This document shows, in pieces, positions 32,949 to 41,876 of a DNA stretch of 64,000 bases. The DNA is from Halostella litorea (lineage in GTDB: Archaea > Halobacteriota > Halobacteria > Halobacteriales > Natronoarchaeaceae). The position numbers and the translations under genes were made by a program. Below the pieces are notes generated by a model. The model ran no database searches. It had not been told where the DNA came from and saw only the letters and a list, made by a program, of their open reading frames with translations. Within the stretch, counting starts at the first letter, position 1; the number at the start of each line of letters is the position of its first letter. The stretch lies in contig NZ_SJER01000001.1 of NCBI RefSeq assembly GCF_004785955.1, positions 124,001 to 188,000 on the forward strand. The letters run 5' to 3'.

Positions 32949-35000
32949 ATGATCGAGTGGGAGTCGACCGAGTCCGGGGTACGGGCGGTCGGCGACGACG
33001 CCGACCTCGCCGTGACGGCCCCGGAGTTCGAACTCCTCGCGGCGGACGCCGCCCTCCCCCGGCGGACGGACGCCGCGCTCGCCGGCTCCGCCGCCGAACT
33101 CGGGCTCCCCTCGGCCGACGTCGCCGTCACCTCGCTCGCGACCGGCGAGCGGCGCGACCCGCCGCCGGCGCTGGGCCGCCGGGAGCTCCCGCCCGACGAG
33201 TACGTCGTCGAGGCGACGGGCGACATCGAGGTGGTGATCCGGTTCGAGGGGGCCGCCGCCGTCCGGACCGACGACGGCGGGACCGTCGTCTCCTTTCCCG
33301 AACGCCGGCGGTGTGGGATCGGGTTCCGCGCCCCCGACGGCGGCGACCCCGAGACGCTCCGGGTGCCGCCGACGCCGTCAGGGCTCGCGACTGCGCTGAC
33401 GCACCTGTCGGCGGCCCACGGCACCACGGGGCCGGAGCGGTCGTACCCGGCGCTGCGCGACCACCCGCCGCTGGTCGAAACGGCAGAGACGGTGCGAAGC
33501 GAGCACGTGCCCGACGCCGTCGCCGCGGCGACGCCGGAGACGGGGATCGAGGTCGCCGCGCCGGCGTCGTTTCCCGACCTCTTCGTGCTCGCGCCGCTGG
33601 CGTACTACCTCGGGGCGAACGTCGTCACGGAGCCCCGGAGCGCGCCCGTCGTCCGCGCGCCCGCGGCCGACGTCGAGGTGGAACTGGACCCGCTGCCGGA
33701 ACTGGAGCGGTCGGCCCCCCGGCTGCTCCGGAAGGCGTTCTTCCTCGACTGTCTGGTCCGCGACGTCGGCCCGCGGGCGAGCGTCCTGGCCGAGCGGAAC
33801 CTGCTCGATGCGCTCGACCTCGACGCCGACGAAATCGCCGCCCTGCCGCCCGCCGAGCGGCTGGCGAGGTACGTCGAGGTGCCATACGGCGCGATAGAGC
33901 GGCGGCTCCCGGACTGGCACCTCGCGACGTACGTCGAGCCCCGCGCCGAGCGGGTCGCCTGCCTCCCGTACCTGCTCGACGACATGAGCCTGATCTACCG
34001 GCCCCGGACCTCCGAACTGGAGGGGACGGAACTGGTCGAGCGCTCGCTCGACGACTTCTACCGCCAGCCGTCCCCCGGCTCCGGGCAGGTCGCGTCGGTC
34101 GACGTCGTCAAGCCGGAACTGCGCACGGGCCGGATCCACGGCTGGCTGTCCGACGGCGTCCCCATCGACGTGTTCAAGTCGACGCTGGCGGCCCACGAGA
34201 ACCGCCTCGACTACCGCGACGGCGACGACGGCCCCACGTCGGTGACCGTCGTGCTCAACGACGGCGAGATGGCGGACGAACACGACGAGGTCGAGCGGAT
34301 ATACCGCGAGCGGGCCGAGGACATCCCGCTCGACCTGACCGTCCGCCGGCGGCTGCCGCGGGCCGAACTCGCCGACGTGTTCGAGTCGCGGCTGGACTTC
34401 GTCCACTACATCGGCCACTGCGAGCGCGAGGGGCTGTGCTGTCCGGATGGCCACCTCGCCGCGGGCGCGCTCGACGACTGCAACGTCGAGACGTTCTTCC
34501 TCAACGCCTGTGGCTCCTACCACGAGGGCATGACCCTCGTCGAGAAGGGGGCCGTCGCGGGCGCGGTGACGTTCTCCGAGGTGCTTGACGACCACGCCGC
34601 GACGGTCGGGTCGACGTTCGCGCGCCTGCTCGTCCACGGCTTCTGCATCGAGCGGGCGCTGCGGCTCTCCCGGCGGCGGATCCTGATGGGGAAGGACTAC
34701 GCGGTGGTCGGCGACGGCACGCACGTCCTGACGGGCGGCCGGGAACGCCCGCCCGCGACGGTCCGGCTCCAGCGGGTCGACGGCGGGTTCCTGCTGAGCT
34801 ACGACCAGTTCTCGCCGGGGAACCTCGGGGCGTTCTACCGGCCGCAGGTCGGCGACGGCGAGTACGCGTACCTCTGTGGCAACGAGTCCGAGTTCGTGCT
34901 GGACCGCGACGCGACCCGGGCGTTCCTCCGCGACGCCGAACTCCCGGTCGTCCACGACGGCGACGTGTACTGGTCCGGGTCGCTCGCCCGCTCGCTGTGA
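32949..35000 (+). CDS. Large protein with a C-terminal CHAT (caspase-like) peptidase domain
   Basis: A 683-residue acidic protein. The first about 420 residues are of no family I recognise. Residues about 430-620 match a CHAT domain: the catalytic His490 is in DFVHYIGHCEREG and Cys521 in FFLNACGSYHEGM, followed by the expected GAVAGAVTFSEVLDDHAATV and FARLLVHGFCIERALRLSRR. CHAT proteases are the clan-CD relatives of caspases and separase, often effectors in bacterial immune or regulatory systems. Here the gene is alone, with glyA divergent on one side and tbsP on the other, so no partner is visible. The ATG at 32949 is chosen over an upstream frame start at 32820, which would run through the glyA promoter. 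Confidence 0.8.
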   Translation: MIEWESTESGVRAVGDDADLAVTAPEFELLAADAALPRRTDAALAGSAAELGLPSADVAVTSLATGERRDPPPALGRRELPPDEYVVEATGDIEVVIRFEGAAAVRTDDGGTVVSFPERRRCGIGFRAPDGGDPETLRVPPTPSGLATALTHLSAAHGTTGPERSYPALRDHPPLVETAETVRSEHVPDAVAAATPETGIEVAAPASFPDLFVLAPLAYYLGANVVTEPRSAPVVRAPAADVEVELDPLPELERSAPRLLRKAFFLDCLVRDVGPRASVLAERNLLDALDLDADEIAALPPAERLARYVEVPYGAIERRLPDWHLATYVEPRAERVACLPYLLDDMSLIYRPRTSELEGTELVERSLDDFYRQPSPGSGQVASVDVVKPELRTGRIHGWLSDGVPIDVFKSTLAAHENRLDYRDGDDGPTSVTVVLNDGEMADEHDEVERIYRERAEDIPLDLTVRRRLPRAELADVFESRLDFVHYIGHCEREGLCCPDGHLAAGALDDCNVETFFLNACGSYHEGMTLVEKGAVAGAVTFSEVLDDHAATVGSTFARLLVHGFCIERALRLSRRRILMGKDYAVVGDGTHVLTGGRERPPATVRLQRVDGGFLLSYDQFSPGNLGAFYRPQVGDGEYAYLCGNESEFVLDRDATRAFLRDAELPVVHDGDVYWSGSLARSL

Positions 35001-35127
35001 GGCGTGGGCGACGCTTGCACCCTGCGGCCACCATCCGGTGTCGTCCGCCGACCGTGTGAGGTGTTGCCCCCCGCCGTACCGGAGGTAGCGGGCGAAAGAA
35101 GCAAGATTTGCTCCCGAACCGGCCAGT

Positions 35128-35139
35128 AAAATTAAGTAG
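35128..35139 (+). promoter_or_regulatory. Promoter of the tbsP gene
   Basis: AAAATTAAGTAG forms an A/T-rich TATA-like box 27-38 nt before the tbsP ATG at 35166, in an otherwise GC-rich gap. Standard archaeal spacing puts the transcription start within about 10 nt of the start codon. Confidence 0.5.
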
Positions 35140-35165
35140 TCAGGTCCTCTTTCTGGCGTATAGGC

Positions 35166-35984
35166 ATGACCTCGAATTTACTGGACAGTAAGCTTGACGA
35201 TATCCTGTCCCGCGTACTGTCGAACGCCGACGGCGAAGTGATCGCCGTCAACCCTTCCGCCGGCGCGATCGAGTCGCTCGTCCGCGTCGCGACCGACTTC
35301 GACGGCGACCTCCCGTCCGTCCGACTGCTCGCCGAGGAGCGCACGCTCAAGGACGTGATGGACGACTTCATCGTCGCCAGCAACGCGGCGGACCTCATCG
35401 ACGCGGACGTCCTCACGCTGCGGACGACCGCCGACGGCGGGCAGAACTCCCTGCTCGTGACCGAGGACAGCGTCGTCGCGCTCGTCGACGCCGGCAGCCA
35501 GGTCGGCGGCCTCACCGCCGACGACGACGGCTTCGTCGACGCCGCGTACGACACCTACGACACGCAGTGGGACGAGGCCGACGAGTTCCACCTCCGGACG
35601 CCGCCGATCACACGCGTCCGCGAGACGCTCGCCGACGAGATAAGCGCCGACGCCGAGGCCGACTTCACGACGATCCTCGACTCTCTGGAGACTGCCCGGG
35701 GCGACGGCGACGGCCTCGACGAGGTGACGATCAGCCTGCTGGTCGCCGCCAAGAACGAGGCGCTGCTGTACGACATCAGCAAGTGGGGCGAGGACGTGGG
35801 GATCGCCTCGAAGGCGACGTTCTCCCGCACCAAGACCAAGCTCGAGGACATGGGCCTCATCGACACCGAGAAGGTGCCGATCGACGTCGGCCGCCCCCGC
35901 CTGCGCCTGAAGCTCGGCGACGACCGGCTCCGCGACGCCGAGAGCGACGAACTCGCCAGCGCCGCCACCAGCCTTCTGGCCTGA
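35166..35984 (+). CDS. tbsP: TbsP-like transcriptional regulator (DUF5821)
   Basis: A 272-residue regulator. The C-terminal winged helix is very typical: EVTISLLVAAKNEALLYDIS, then KWGEDVGIASKATFSRTKTK and a RPRLRLKLGDDRL end. This matches, as I remember it, the haloarchaeal TbsP family (DUF5821), reported in Haloferax to act with TrmB on glycolytic/gluconeogenic gene control. The N-terminal two thirds (residues 1-165) form a separate regulatory domain. The symbol rests on recalled similarity rather than a search. The gene stands alone with its own promoter. Confidence 0.8.
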   Translation: MTSNLLDSKLDDILSRVLSNADGEVIAVNPSAGAIESLVRVATDFDGDLPSVRLLAEERTLKDVMDDFIVASNAADLIDADVLTLRTTADGGQNSLLVTEDSVVALVDAGSQVGGLTADDDGFVDAAYDTYDTQWDEADEFHLRTPPITRVRETLADEISADAEADFTTILDSLETARGDGDGLDEVTISLLVAAKNEALLYDISKWGEDVGIASKATFSRTKTKLEDMGLIDTEKVPIDVGRPRLRLKLGDDRLRDAESDELASAATSLLA

Positions 35985-36147
35985 TCCGTCTCCTTCGGTA
36001 GCGTTTTCCGAACCCGCCCGGTAGGGCCGTGTATGACCCCCGTTCACGCGTTCCGCGGTGCGTGTTTGCGGCCGAATTGCGAGGAAACCGGAGCGTCAGG
36101 GAGGGGCCCCCGCGCCGTCACGCCCCGTCGCGCGGGGCGGTGACAGC

Positions 36148-37515
36148 ATGGTCGACGTGGTGCTGTCGGGCGCGCGCCTCCTGTTCGCGTTGTTTCTCGT
36201 CTTCCTGAACGGCTTTTTCGTCGCCGCCGAGTTCGCCTTCGTCCGGATCCGGCCGGCGCGGGTCGAGTCGATGGTCGCGGAGGGGAAGACCGGCGCGGCG
36301 ACCGTCCAGAACGCGATAGACAACCTCGACGACTACCTCGCGGTGAGCCAGCTCGGGATCACGCTCGCGTCGCTGGGGCTGGGATGGATCGGCGAGCCCG
36401 CGGTGGCGGCCCTGCTCGACCCGGTGCTCGCGCCGCTACTGCCCGAGAGCGCGATCCACGTCGTCTCGGTCGCGGTCGGCTTCGGCGTCATCACCTTCCT
36501 CCACGTCGTGTTCGGCGAGCTCGCGCCGAAGACGCTGGCGATCCAGGAAGCCGAGCGGATCGCCCTGCTCGTCGCCGCGCCGATGAAGCTCTGTTACTAC
36601 CTGTTCGTCCCCGGGATCATCGTGTTCAACGGCACGGCGAACTTCTTCACCGGGCTGGTCGGCGTCTCGCCGGCCACCGAACACGACGAGTCCCACACCG
36701 AGGAGGAGATTCTGCGGATCGTCGCCCGGTCGGGCGAGGCCGGCGGCGTCGACAGCGAGGAGGTGAAGATGATCGAGTCCGTCTTCGAGATGGACGACAC
36801 GATCGCTCGCGAGGTGATGGTCCCCCGCCACGAGGTGGCGACGGTGCCGGCGTCGATGGCGCTGTCCGACCTCCGCCGGGTCGCCACCGAGGAGACGTAC
36901 ACCCGGTATCTCGTGCTGGACGAGGCCGAGGACGACGAGGTGGTCGGGTTCGTCCACGTGAAGGACGTGCTGCGTGCCGTCGAGTCGATGGACGACTCGG
37001 TCACGGCCCGGGAGCTCGCCCACGACGTGCTGGTCGTGCCGGAGACCCGGCAGACCGACGACCTGCTCGTCGCGCTCCGGGAGGCGGAGACGCCCATGGC
37101 GGCCGTGATAGACGAGTGGGGGGCGTTCGAGGGGATCGTCACCGTCGAGGACGTGCTGGAACAGCTCGTCGGCGACATCCGGGACGAGTACGACCGGGAG
37201 AGCGACGAGCCCGGCATCGAGGCGCGCGGCGACGGGGCGTACCGCGTCGACGGCGGCGTCGCCATCGCGGAGGTCAACGACCGGCTGGACACCGACTTCG
37301 AGAGCGACGCGTTCGAGACGGTCGGCGGGCTGGTGTTGAGCCGCATCGGCCGCGCGCCCGAGGCCGGCGACGAGGTCGACCTGGACGGCCACCGGTTCCG
37401 CGTCGAAACCGTCGACGGGAGCCGCATCGAGTCGCTGGACGTCCGGCCGGCGGGGTCGAACGGGGAGGAGACCGCGGCCGGCGGCGACGGGGCCGCGACC
37501 GACCCCGAGGACTGA
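36148..37515 (+). CDS. CNNM/CorC-type membrane protein (DUF21-CBS-CBS-CorC_HlyC)
   Basis: A 455-residue protein of the UPF0053/hemolysin-C-like family, linked to Mg2+ or Na+ export. The DUF21 membrane domain (about 1-195) begins FLNGFFVAAEFAFVRIRPAR and includes SQLGITLASLGLGWIGEPAV. Two CBS domains follow (about 215-340, REVMVPRHEVATVPASM and DEWGAFEGIVTVEDVLEQLV), then the CorC_HlyC transporter-associated domain (about 355-435). An in-frame start at 36058 would add 30 residues of basic low complexity, so 36148 is preferred. The YcaO gene starts 52 bp downstream. Confidence 0.9.
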   Translation: MVDVVLSGARLLFALFLVFLNGFFVAAEFAFVRIRPARVESMVAEGKTGAATVQNAIDNLDDYLAVSQLGITLASLGLGWIGEPAVAALLDPVLAPLLPESAIHVVSVAVGFGVITFLHVVFGELAPKTLAIQEAERIALLVAAPMKLCYYLFVPGIIVFNGTANFFTGLVGVSPATEHDESHTEEEILRIVARSGEAGGVDSEEVKMIESVFEMDDTIAREVMVPRHEVATVPASMALSDLRRVATEETYTRYLVLDEAEDDEVVGFVHVKDVLRAVESMDDSVTARELAHDVLVVPETRQTDDLLVALREAETPMAAVIDEWGAFEGIVTVEDVLEQLVGDIRDEYDRESDEPGIEARGDGAYRVDGGVAIAEVNDRLDTDFESDAFETVGGLVLSRIGRAPEAGDEVDLDGHRFRVETVDGSRIESLDVRPAGSNGEETAAGGDGAATDPED

Positions 37516-37566
37516 CGCCGCGCCGAACCCGCCGCGCTTTTGCACGCGCCCCGCGAGTGTCCCGCC

Positions 37567-39282
37567 ATGAACGTCACGTACGTCGGGGACGGACCGGCGG
37601 TCGAGGCGGCCCGGGCCGCGCTCGCCGACGCGGGCGCCGAGGGGACGAGCGGGCCGCCGTCGGCGGTCGCCGACGCGGACTTCGCGGTCGTCTCGGCCGT
37701 CGCGGGCGACGACGCCTTCGCGGCGGCGAACCGCGCGGCCCGCGAGGGCGAAACGCCGTGGCTCGCCGTCGAGGTCGGCGGCCTCGGGGGCGTCCCGCTC
37801 GATCCCGTGGACGCCGCAGTCGCCGGGTTCGCACCCTCGACCGGCTGTTTCGACTGCCTCCGGCAGCGCGTCGCCGCGAACGCCGACGAGGCCGCCGTCG
37901 CTGAGGACGCCGCCGCCGACAGGGCCGCGGTCAGGCTGGCGGGCGCGATAGCGGGCCGCGAGGCCGTCTCGCTGCTGTCGGGCGGCGAGTCGACGATCCT
38001 CGGCGGCGTCGTCGAGGTGCCCCACGCCCGCCGGGAGTTCCTCCCGGTGCCGGGGTGTGACTGCGGCGGCGAGCGCGACCGGTCGCTCGCCCGCGACCAC
38101 GAGGCGGTCGACGTGGACGCCGCGCTCGCCCGCGCCGAGCGGGCGCTGGACGAACGGGTCGGCGTCGTCAACGCCGTCGGCGAGATAGAGTCGTTCCCCG
38201 CGCCGTACTACCTCGCGACCAACGCCGAGACAGAGGGGTTCAGCGACGCCTCGGCCGCCGCGAAGGCCGCCGGCGTCGACGCCGACTGGGACCGGGCGTT
38301 CATGAAGGCGCTCGGCGAGGCGATAGAGCGCTACTGCGCGGGCGTCTACCGCGAGTCCGAGTTCCGGGTCGCCCGCCCCGACGAACTCGACGCCGCCGTC
38401 CCGCCGACGGAACTGGTTCGGGGGACGGACGACCCGGTCGACGAGCCGATCCCGTGGGTGCCCGGCGAGGACCTCGCGACGGGCGACGCCGTCTCCCTGC
38501 CGGCCGAGGCGGTCCACTTCCCGCCGCCCGAGCAGCGCCACCTCCAGTCGATCACGACAGGGCTCGGCCTCGGCACCTCCGGCGTCGGCGCGCTGCTCTC
38601 CGGGCTGTACGAGGTGGTCGAGCGCGACGCGACGATGCTCGCGTGGTACTCCACCTTCGACCCGCTCGGGCTGGCCGTCGACGACGAGCGGTTCGAGAGC
38701 CTCGCCCGCCGGACGCGCTCGGAGAGGCTCTCCGTGACGCCGCTCCTGGTGACACAGGACGTGGACGTGCCGGTCGTCAGCGTCGCCGTCCACCGCGACG
38801 GCGAGTGGCCGCGCTTCGCGGTCGGGTCCGACGCCGACCTCGACCCCGACCGCGCGGCGACGGCGGCGCTGGCCGAGGCCGTCCAGAACTGGACGGAACT
38901 GCGCTCGATGGGCCCCGAGGAGGCCGCGGAGGACCCGAGCGCCATCGCCGAGTACGCCGACTTCCCGCCCGCGGCCGAGTCGTTCGTCGACGCCGAGGGG
39001 ACGGTGCCGAGCGCCAGCGTCGGCCCGGACCCGGTGCCGGACGGCGAGGCGGAACTCGACGCGCTGGTCGACCGGGTCCGCGACGCCGGGCTGACGCCGT
39101 ACGCCGCGCGGCTGACGACCCGCGACGCCGCCGGGATCGACTTGGAGGCCGTCCGCGTCGTCGTCCCCGGCGCGCAGCCGCTGTTCACGGGCGACCCCGC
39201 GTTCGGGGAGCGCGCCGAATCCGTGCCGACGGACCTCGGGTTCGAACCGCGCCCCGACCGGCGTCACCACCCGTACCCCTGA
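37567..39282 (+). CDS. Fused E1-like/YcaO cyclodehydratase-type protein
   Basis: A 571-residue protein. Residues 1-180 form an E1-like partner domain with two Cys pairs (Cys94, Cys97 in GCFDCLRQR and Cys164, Cys166 in PVPGCDCGG) that would bind zinc as in azoline-forming C proteins. Residues about 205-571 are the ATP-dependent YcaO domain, with ALGEAIERYCAG, GLGLGTSGVGALLSGLYEVV, ERDATMLAWY and the proline-rich C-terminus RRHHPYP. YcaO enzymes activate a peptide carbonyl to make azolines, thioamides or macroamidines. No clear precursor peptide lies adjacent; a small zinc-ribbon gene follows. The substrate is unknown. Confidence 0.88.
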   Translation: MNVTYVGDGPAVEAARAALADAGAEGTSGPPSAVADADFAVVSAVAGDDAFAAANRAAREGETPWLAVEVGGLGGVPLDPVDAAVAGFAPSTGCFDCLRQRVAANADEAAVAEDAAADRAAVRLAGAIAGREAVSLLSGGESTILGGVVEVPHARREFLPVPGCDCGGERDRSLARDHEAVDVDAALARAERALDERVGVVNAVGEIESFPAPYYLATNAETEGFSDASAAAKAAGVDADWDRAFMKALGEAIERYCAGVYRESEFRVARPDELDAAVPPTELVRGTDDPVDEPIPWVPGEDLATGDAVSLPAEAVHFPPPEQRHLQSITTGLGLGTSGVGALLSGLYEVVERDATMLAWYSTFDPLGLAVDDERFESLARRTRSERLSVTPLLVTQDVDVPVVSVAVHRDGEWPRFAVGSDADLDPDRAATAALAEAVQNWTELRSMGPEEAAEDPSAIAEYADFPPAAESFVDAEGTVPSASVGPDPVPDGEAELDALVDRVRDAGLTPYAARLTTRDAAGIDLEAVRVVVPGAQPLFTGDPAFGERAESVPTDLGFEPRPDRRHHPYP

Positions 39283-39409
39283 ACGCCGCCTGTGACCGTT
39301 TCGGGCCGTTCGACCCCCTCATACGTAACTTTATGTCGGGGCCGCACGTAGCGGCTAGCGGTGTGTCATTATATCGCATGAACGTACGCGACCCCTCGGG
39401 AGGACGGGA

Positions 39410-39646
39410 ATGACGACGGAGTTCGACCTCGGCTGTGCGACCTGTGGCGGCCGACTGGAGAAACGAGAGGTGGGCGCGGACGCGGTGCGGGCGGACGTGA
39501 CGGGCGCGGTCGACATCGCGGTGTGTGCGAACTGCGGGGGCCGGTACTTCCCGGAACCGGCGCTCGCCGCCCTAGATACCGAACGTGGCCCGGAGCATGT
39601 CCCTGGTCCCGGGGCCGAGGCCGACCGCGAGCACCGTGATCAGTAG
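39410..39646 (+). CDS. Small zinc-ribbon protein downstream of the YcaO gene
   Basis: A 78-residue protein with two CxxC pairs (GCATCGGRLE and VCANCGGRYF) separated by about 27 residues, the layout of a stand-alone zinc ribbon. The ATG at 39410 follows a good Shine-Dalgarno GGGAGG. The last 25 codons overlap the end of the convergent DUF63 gene by 75 bp, and that tail (EHVPGPGAEADREHRDQ) looks less constrained. It is 127 bp after the YcaO stop, so a functional link is possible but unproven. Confidence 0.6.
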   Translation: MTTEFDLGCATCGGRLEKREVGADAVRADVTGAVDIAVCANCGGRYFPEPALAALDTERGPEHVPGPGAEADREHRDQ

Positions 39647-40735
39647 CATGATCGTGTAGCGCGGGTTCTCCTCGAAGATCCGCTCGTCGAAGATCCAGAC
39701 GACGAACACCGCGGCGACGAGTTTCACCAGCAGGAACGGCCACGCGGTGCCCGTGTACTGCGTGATGCTCGCCGGCAGCACCGCGCCGGTGATGTCGACG
39801 ATCCCCGCGTTGACCGGGTGTTTCGGCCCGAGGTCGCCGTAGTGCACGCCGAGTTCGCCCGCCCAGTCCAGCCCGACGACGTTGGCCACGCCGTCGATGG
39901 CGTGGCCCCAGATTATCACCAGCCCGATGAGCCCCGTCCCGCGGTTGACCTCGGGGGCGTACCGCTGGACGAGCACCCACGTCAGCCCCGCCGACAGCGT
40001 CGCGCCCACCAGTACGACCGTCGGGAGCAGCGGGTAGAAGTACACGTACTCCTTGGTCGCCGCGAGCATGCCGAGGTAGCCGACGCAGGCGACCAGCGCC
40101 GCCGTCCCGATGCCCGCGAGCGGGTACTCGTAGCCCGAGACGTACCCGTTGCGGTCGAGCCAGACGGCCGTGACGACGGCCGCCAGCGCGAAGAAAAACA
40201 TCGTGAAGTAGATGAGCGGGCTGATCAGCAGCGTGTTCAGCGGGTAGCTGATCGGCTGTTCGACGCCGGCGCGGATCGCCGCGACGTTGGCGTCCTCGAC
40301 GACCCGGAGCGCCCCGCCGAACAGCATGAACGGGAACAGCGCGTAGAAGCCGGCGCGGTACCGCTGGATGTCGAGCCGCTTGAGCAGGAAGATGACGCCG
40401 ATCAGCGCGATCAGCAGGATGACCACGTAACCGATCTCCGAGACGACCGTGTAGCCGGGTTCGGCGACCGGGCCGAGTTCGGCCAGCCGCTCGGGGTCGT
40501 TGGCGAGCGCCCGGCACTCCTCGGCCCCGAGCAGGCGGCGGTCGCCGTTCGCCCAGGCGACGCAACTCGCCCCCTCGGAGTCGGCGTACACGGGGCCCCA
40601 GAAGTAGTGCCAGACGAACTCCGCGTAGACGGTTCGGGGGAAGACGACCGAGCCGACCCCGAAGACGGCGACGATGGCCGCGACGACGGCGGCCCACGCG
40701 CGCTCGGGGGAAACCCTGTCGAGGACGTCGTCCAT
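39572..40735 (-). CDS. DUF63-family membrane protein
   Basis: A 387-residue protein with about nine membrane helices. Family signatures include DNPRY-like EENPRYTIMLLITVLAVGLG at the end and DGVANVVGLDWAGELG in the middle; LNTLLISPLIYFTMFFFALA is one of the helices. DUF63 proteins are nearly archaea-specific and their function is unknown. The start ATG at 40735 is preferred to one 10 codons upstream. It overlaps the convergent zinc-ribbon gene by 75 bp. Confidence 0.88.
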   Translation of the reverse strand: MDDVLDRVSPERAWAAVVAAIVAVFGVGSVVFPRTVYAEFVWHYFWGPVYADSEGASCVAWANGDRRLLGAEECRALANDPERLAELGPVAEPGYTVVSEIGYVVILLIALIGVIFLLKRLDIQRYRAGFYALFPFMLFGGALRVVEDANVAAIRAGVEQPISYPLNTLLISPLIYFTMFFFALAAVVTAVWLDRNGYVSGYEYPLAGIGTAALVACVGYLGMLAATKEYVYFYPLLPTVVLVGATLSAGLTWVLVQRYAPEVNRGTGLIGLVIIWGHAIDGVANVVGLDWAGELGVHYGDLGPKHPVNAGIVDITGAVLPASITQYTGTAWPFLLVKLVAAVFVVWIFDERIFEENPRYTIMLLITVLAVGLGPGTRDMLRATFGI

Positions 40736-40792
40736 AGCGGCAATCTGCGACCCGGAGGGTTTCACGCTTCCGGTCTCGTGTGCCCGGCGCGC

Positions 40793-41245
40793 CTACTCCA
40801 ACGGGAGCTCCTGGCTCTCGTGGTGCGTGCCGAGGATCACCATCGTCTGGGAGCGCGCGAAGCCGTCCATCCGGGCGACGCGCTCGAACATCAGCTCCCG
40901 GAGCGCGTCGGCGTCCTCGGCGTACACCCGCGCCATCACGTCCCACTCGCCGGTCGTCAGGTGGATCTCCTGGACGCCCTCGACCTCCTGGAGGCGCTCC
41001 AGCGTGTCCTGCTCGCGGCCCTGCTCGACGCGCAGGCCGACGACGGCGGAGATGCCGAGGCCGACGGCCCGCGGGTCCACCTCGGCGTGGTACCCCTCGA
41101 TGACCCCGGCCTCCTCCATCCGGGAGACGCGGTCGTGGACGGTCGCGCTCGACATCTCGATCTCCCGGGCGACCTCGCTGAACGGCGTCCGGGCGTCCGC
41201 CTGGAGGATGCGGAGTATCTCGCGGTCCGTGTCGTCCAGCTCCAT
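40793..41245 (-). CDS. Lrp/AsnC-family transcriptional regulator
   Basis: A 150-residue protein: an N-terminal winged helix (DDTDREILRILQADARTPFS, then EVAREIEMSSATVHDRVSRM) and a C-terminal RAM ligand-binding domain (AVVGLRVEQGREQDTLERLQ onwards). Haloarchaea carry many of these; they respond to amino acids or related metabolites and often control their own or adjacent genes. The target is unknown. It is divergent from the next gene leftward and stands alone. Confidence 0.9.
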   Translation of the reverse strand: MELDDTDREILRILQADARTPFSEVAREIEMSSATVHDRVSRMEEAGVIEGYHAEVDPRAVGLGISAVVGLRVEQGREQDTLERLQEVEGVQEIHLTTGEWDVMARVYAEDADALRELMFERVARMDGFARSQTMVILGTHHESQELPLE

Positions 41246-41362
41246 ACGCGGCGTTCGGACACCGCCGCCGTCAATCTATCCCCGGTCGGGCCGCCCTCTC
41301 GCCACGGCCCGCCTCGCTCCCACCGCCCCGCTCCGATCCCCGTCGGTCGGCGACCGGCCGCC

Positions 41363-41743
41363 TCAGCGCTCCTCCAGGATGGCCGAGAGCGCGGCCGCGA
41401 CGTCCTCGTACGTCGCAATCGTCATGCTGTCGGCCGTCGCGAACACGCCCTCGGTGTCGGTCGTCACGCGGACAAGGTAGCCGTTCTCGAACGCGCGGAT
41501 CGTGAACTCGTAGTCCCCAAGTTCGGTCCCCTCGTAGGCCGACTGCGTGGTCTTGAAGTCCTGCCACTCGTTGCCGATAAAGCCCATCAGGTCGGCGTCC
41601 TGCTCCAGGTCGTCGCGCAGGTACAGCTGCTCGAAGTCGTCGCGCGTGAAGTATGTGATCGACCGGAGGCTGTCGCCGATCGCCGTGCGACACAGCGAGA
41701 CGACCCTGTCGGCCGCTTCGTCCGCCAGCAGATCGTTTTCCAT
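41363..41743 (-). CDS. Conserved haloarchaeal protein (DUF7522-like)
   Basis: A 126-residue acidic protein, MENDLLADEAADRVVSLCRT, with a compact alpha/beta pattern (SLRSITYFTRDDFEQLYLRD, GDYEFTIRAFENGYLVRVTT). I associate the pattern with the haloarchaeal DUF7522 family from memory. Function unknown. The start ATG at 41743 is clean and no operon partner is adjacent. Confidence 0.65.
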   Translation of the reverse strand: MENDLLADEAADRVVSLCRTAIGDSLRSITYFTRDDFEQLYLRDDLEQDADLMGFIGNEWQDFKTTQSAYEGTELGDYEFTIRAFENGYLVRVTTDTEGVFATADSMTIATYEDVAAALSAILEER

Positions 41744-41876
41744 AGTCGGTGGGCACAGAACCGATCACCATAACGGTACTGTTCGCCCGGGAATCCGCGA
41801 CGGGCCGGCCGCCGACGGGCGGCCGGACAGGTCGGCGTAGAAAGGGTTTTGTCGGCGCGGTGCCCCGATAGGGGAC

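Noticed and set aside
32820-35000. Longer start of the CHAT protein at 32820
   Set aside because: It would begin inside the glyA start codon and add 43 basic residues. The acidic MIEWESTESG start at 32949 fits the rest of the protein.
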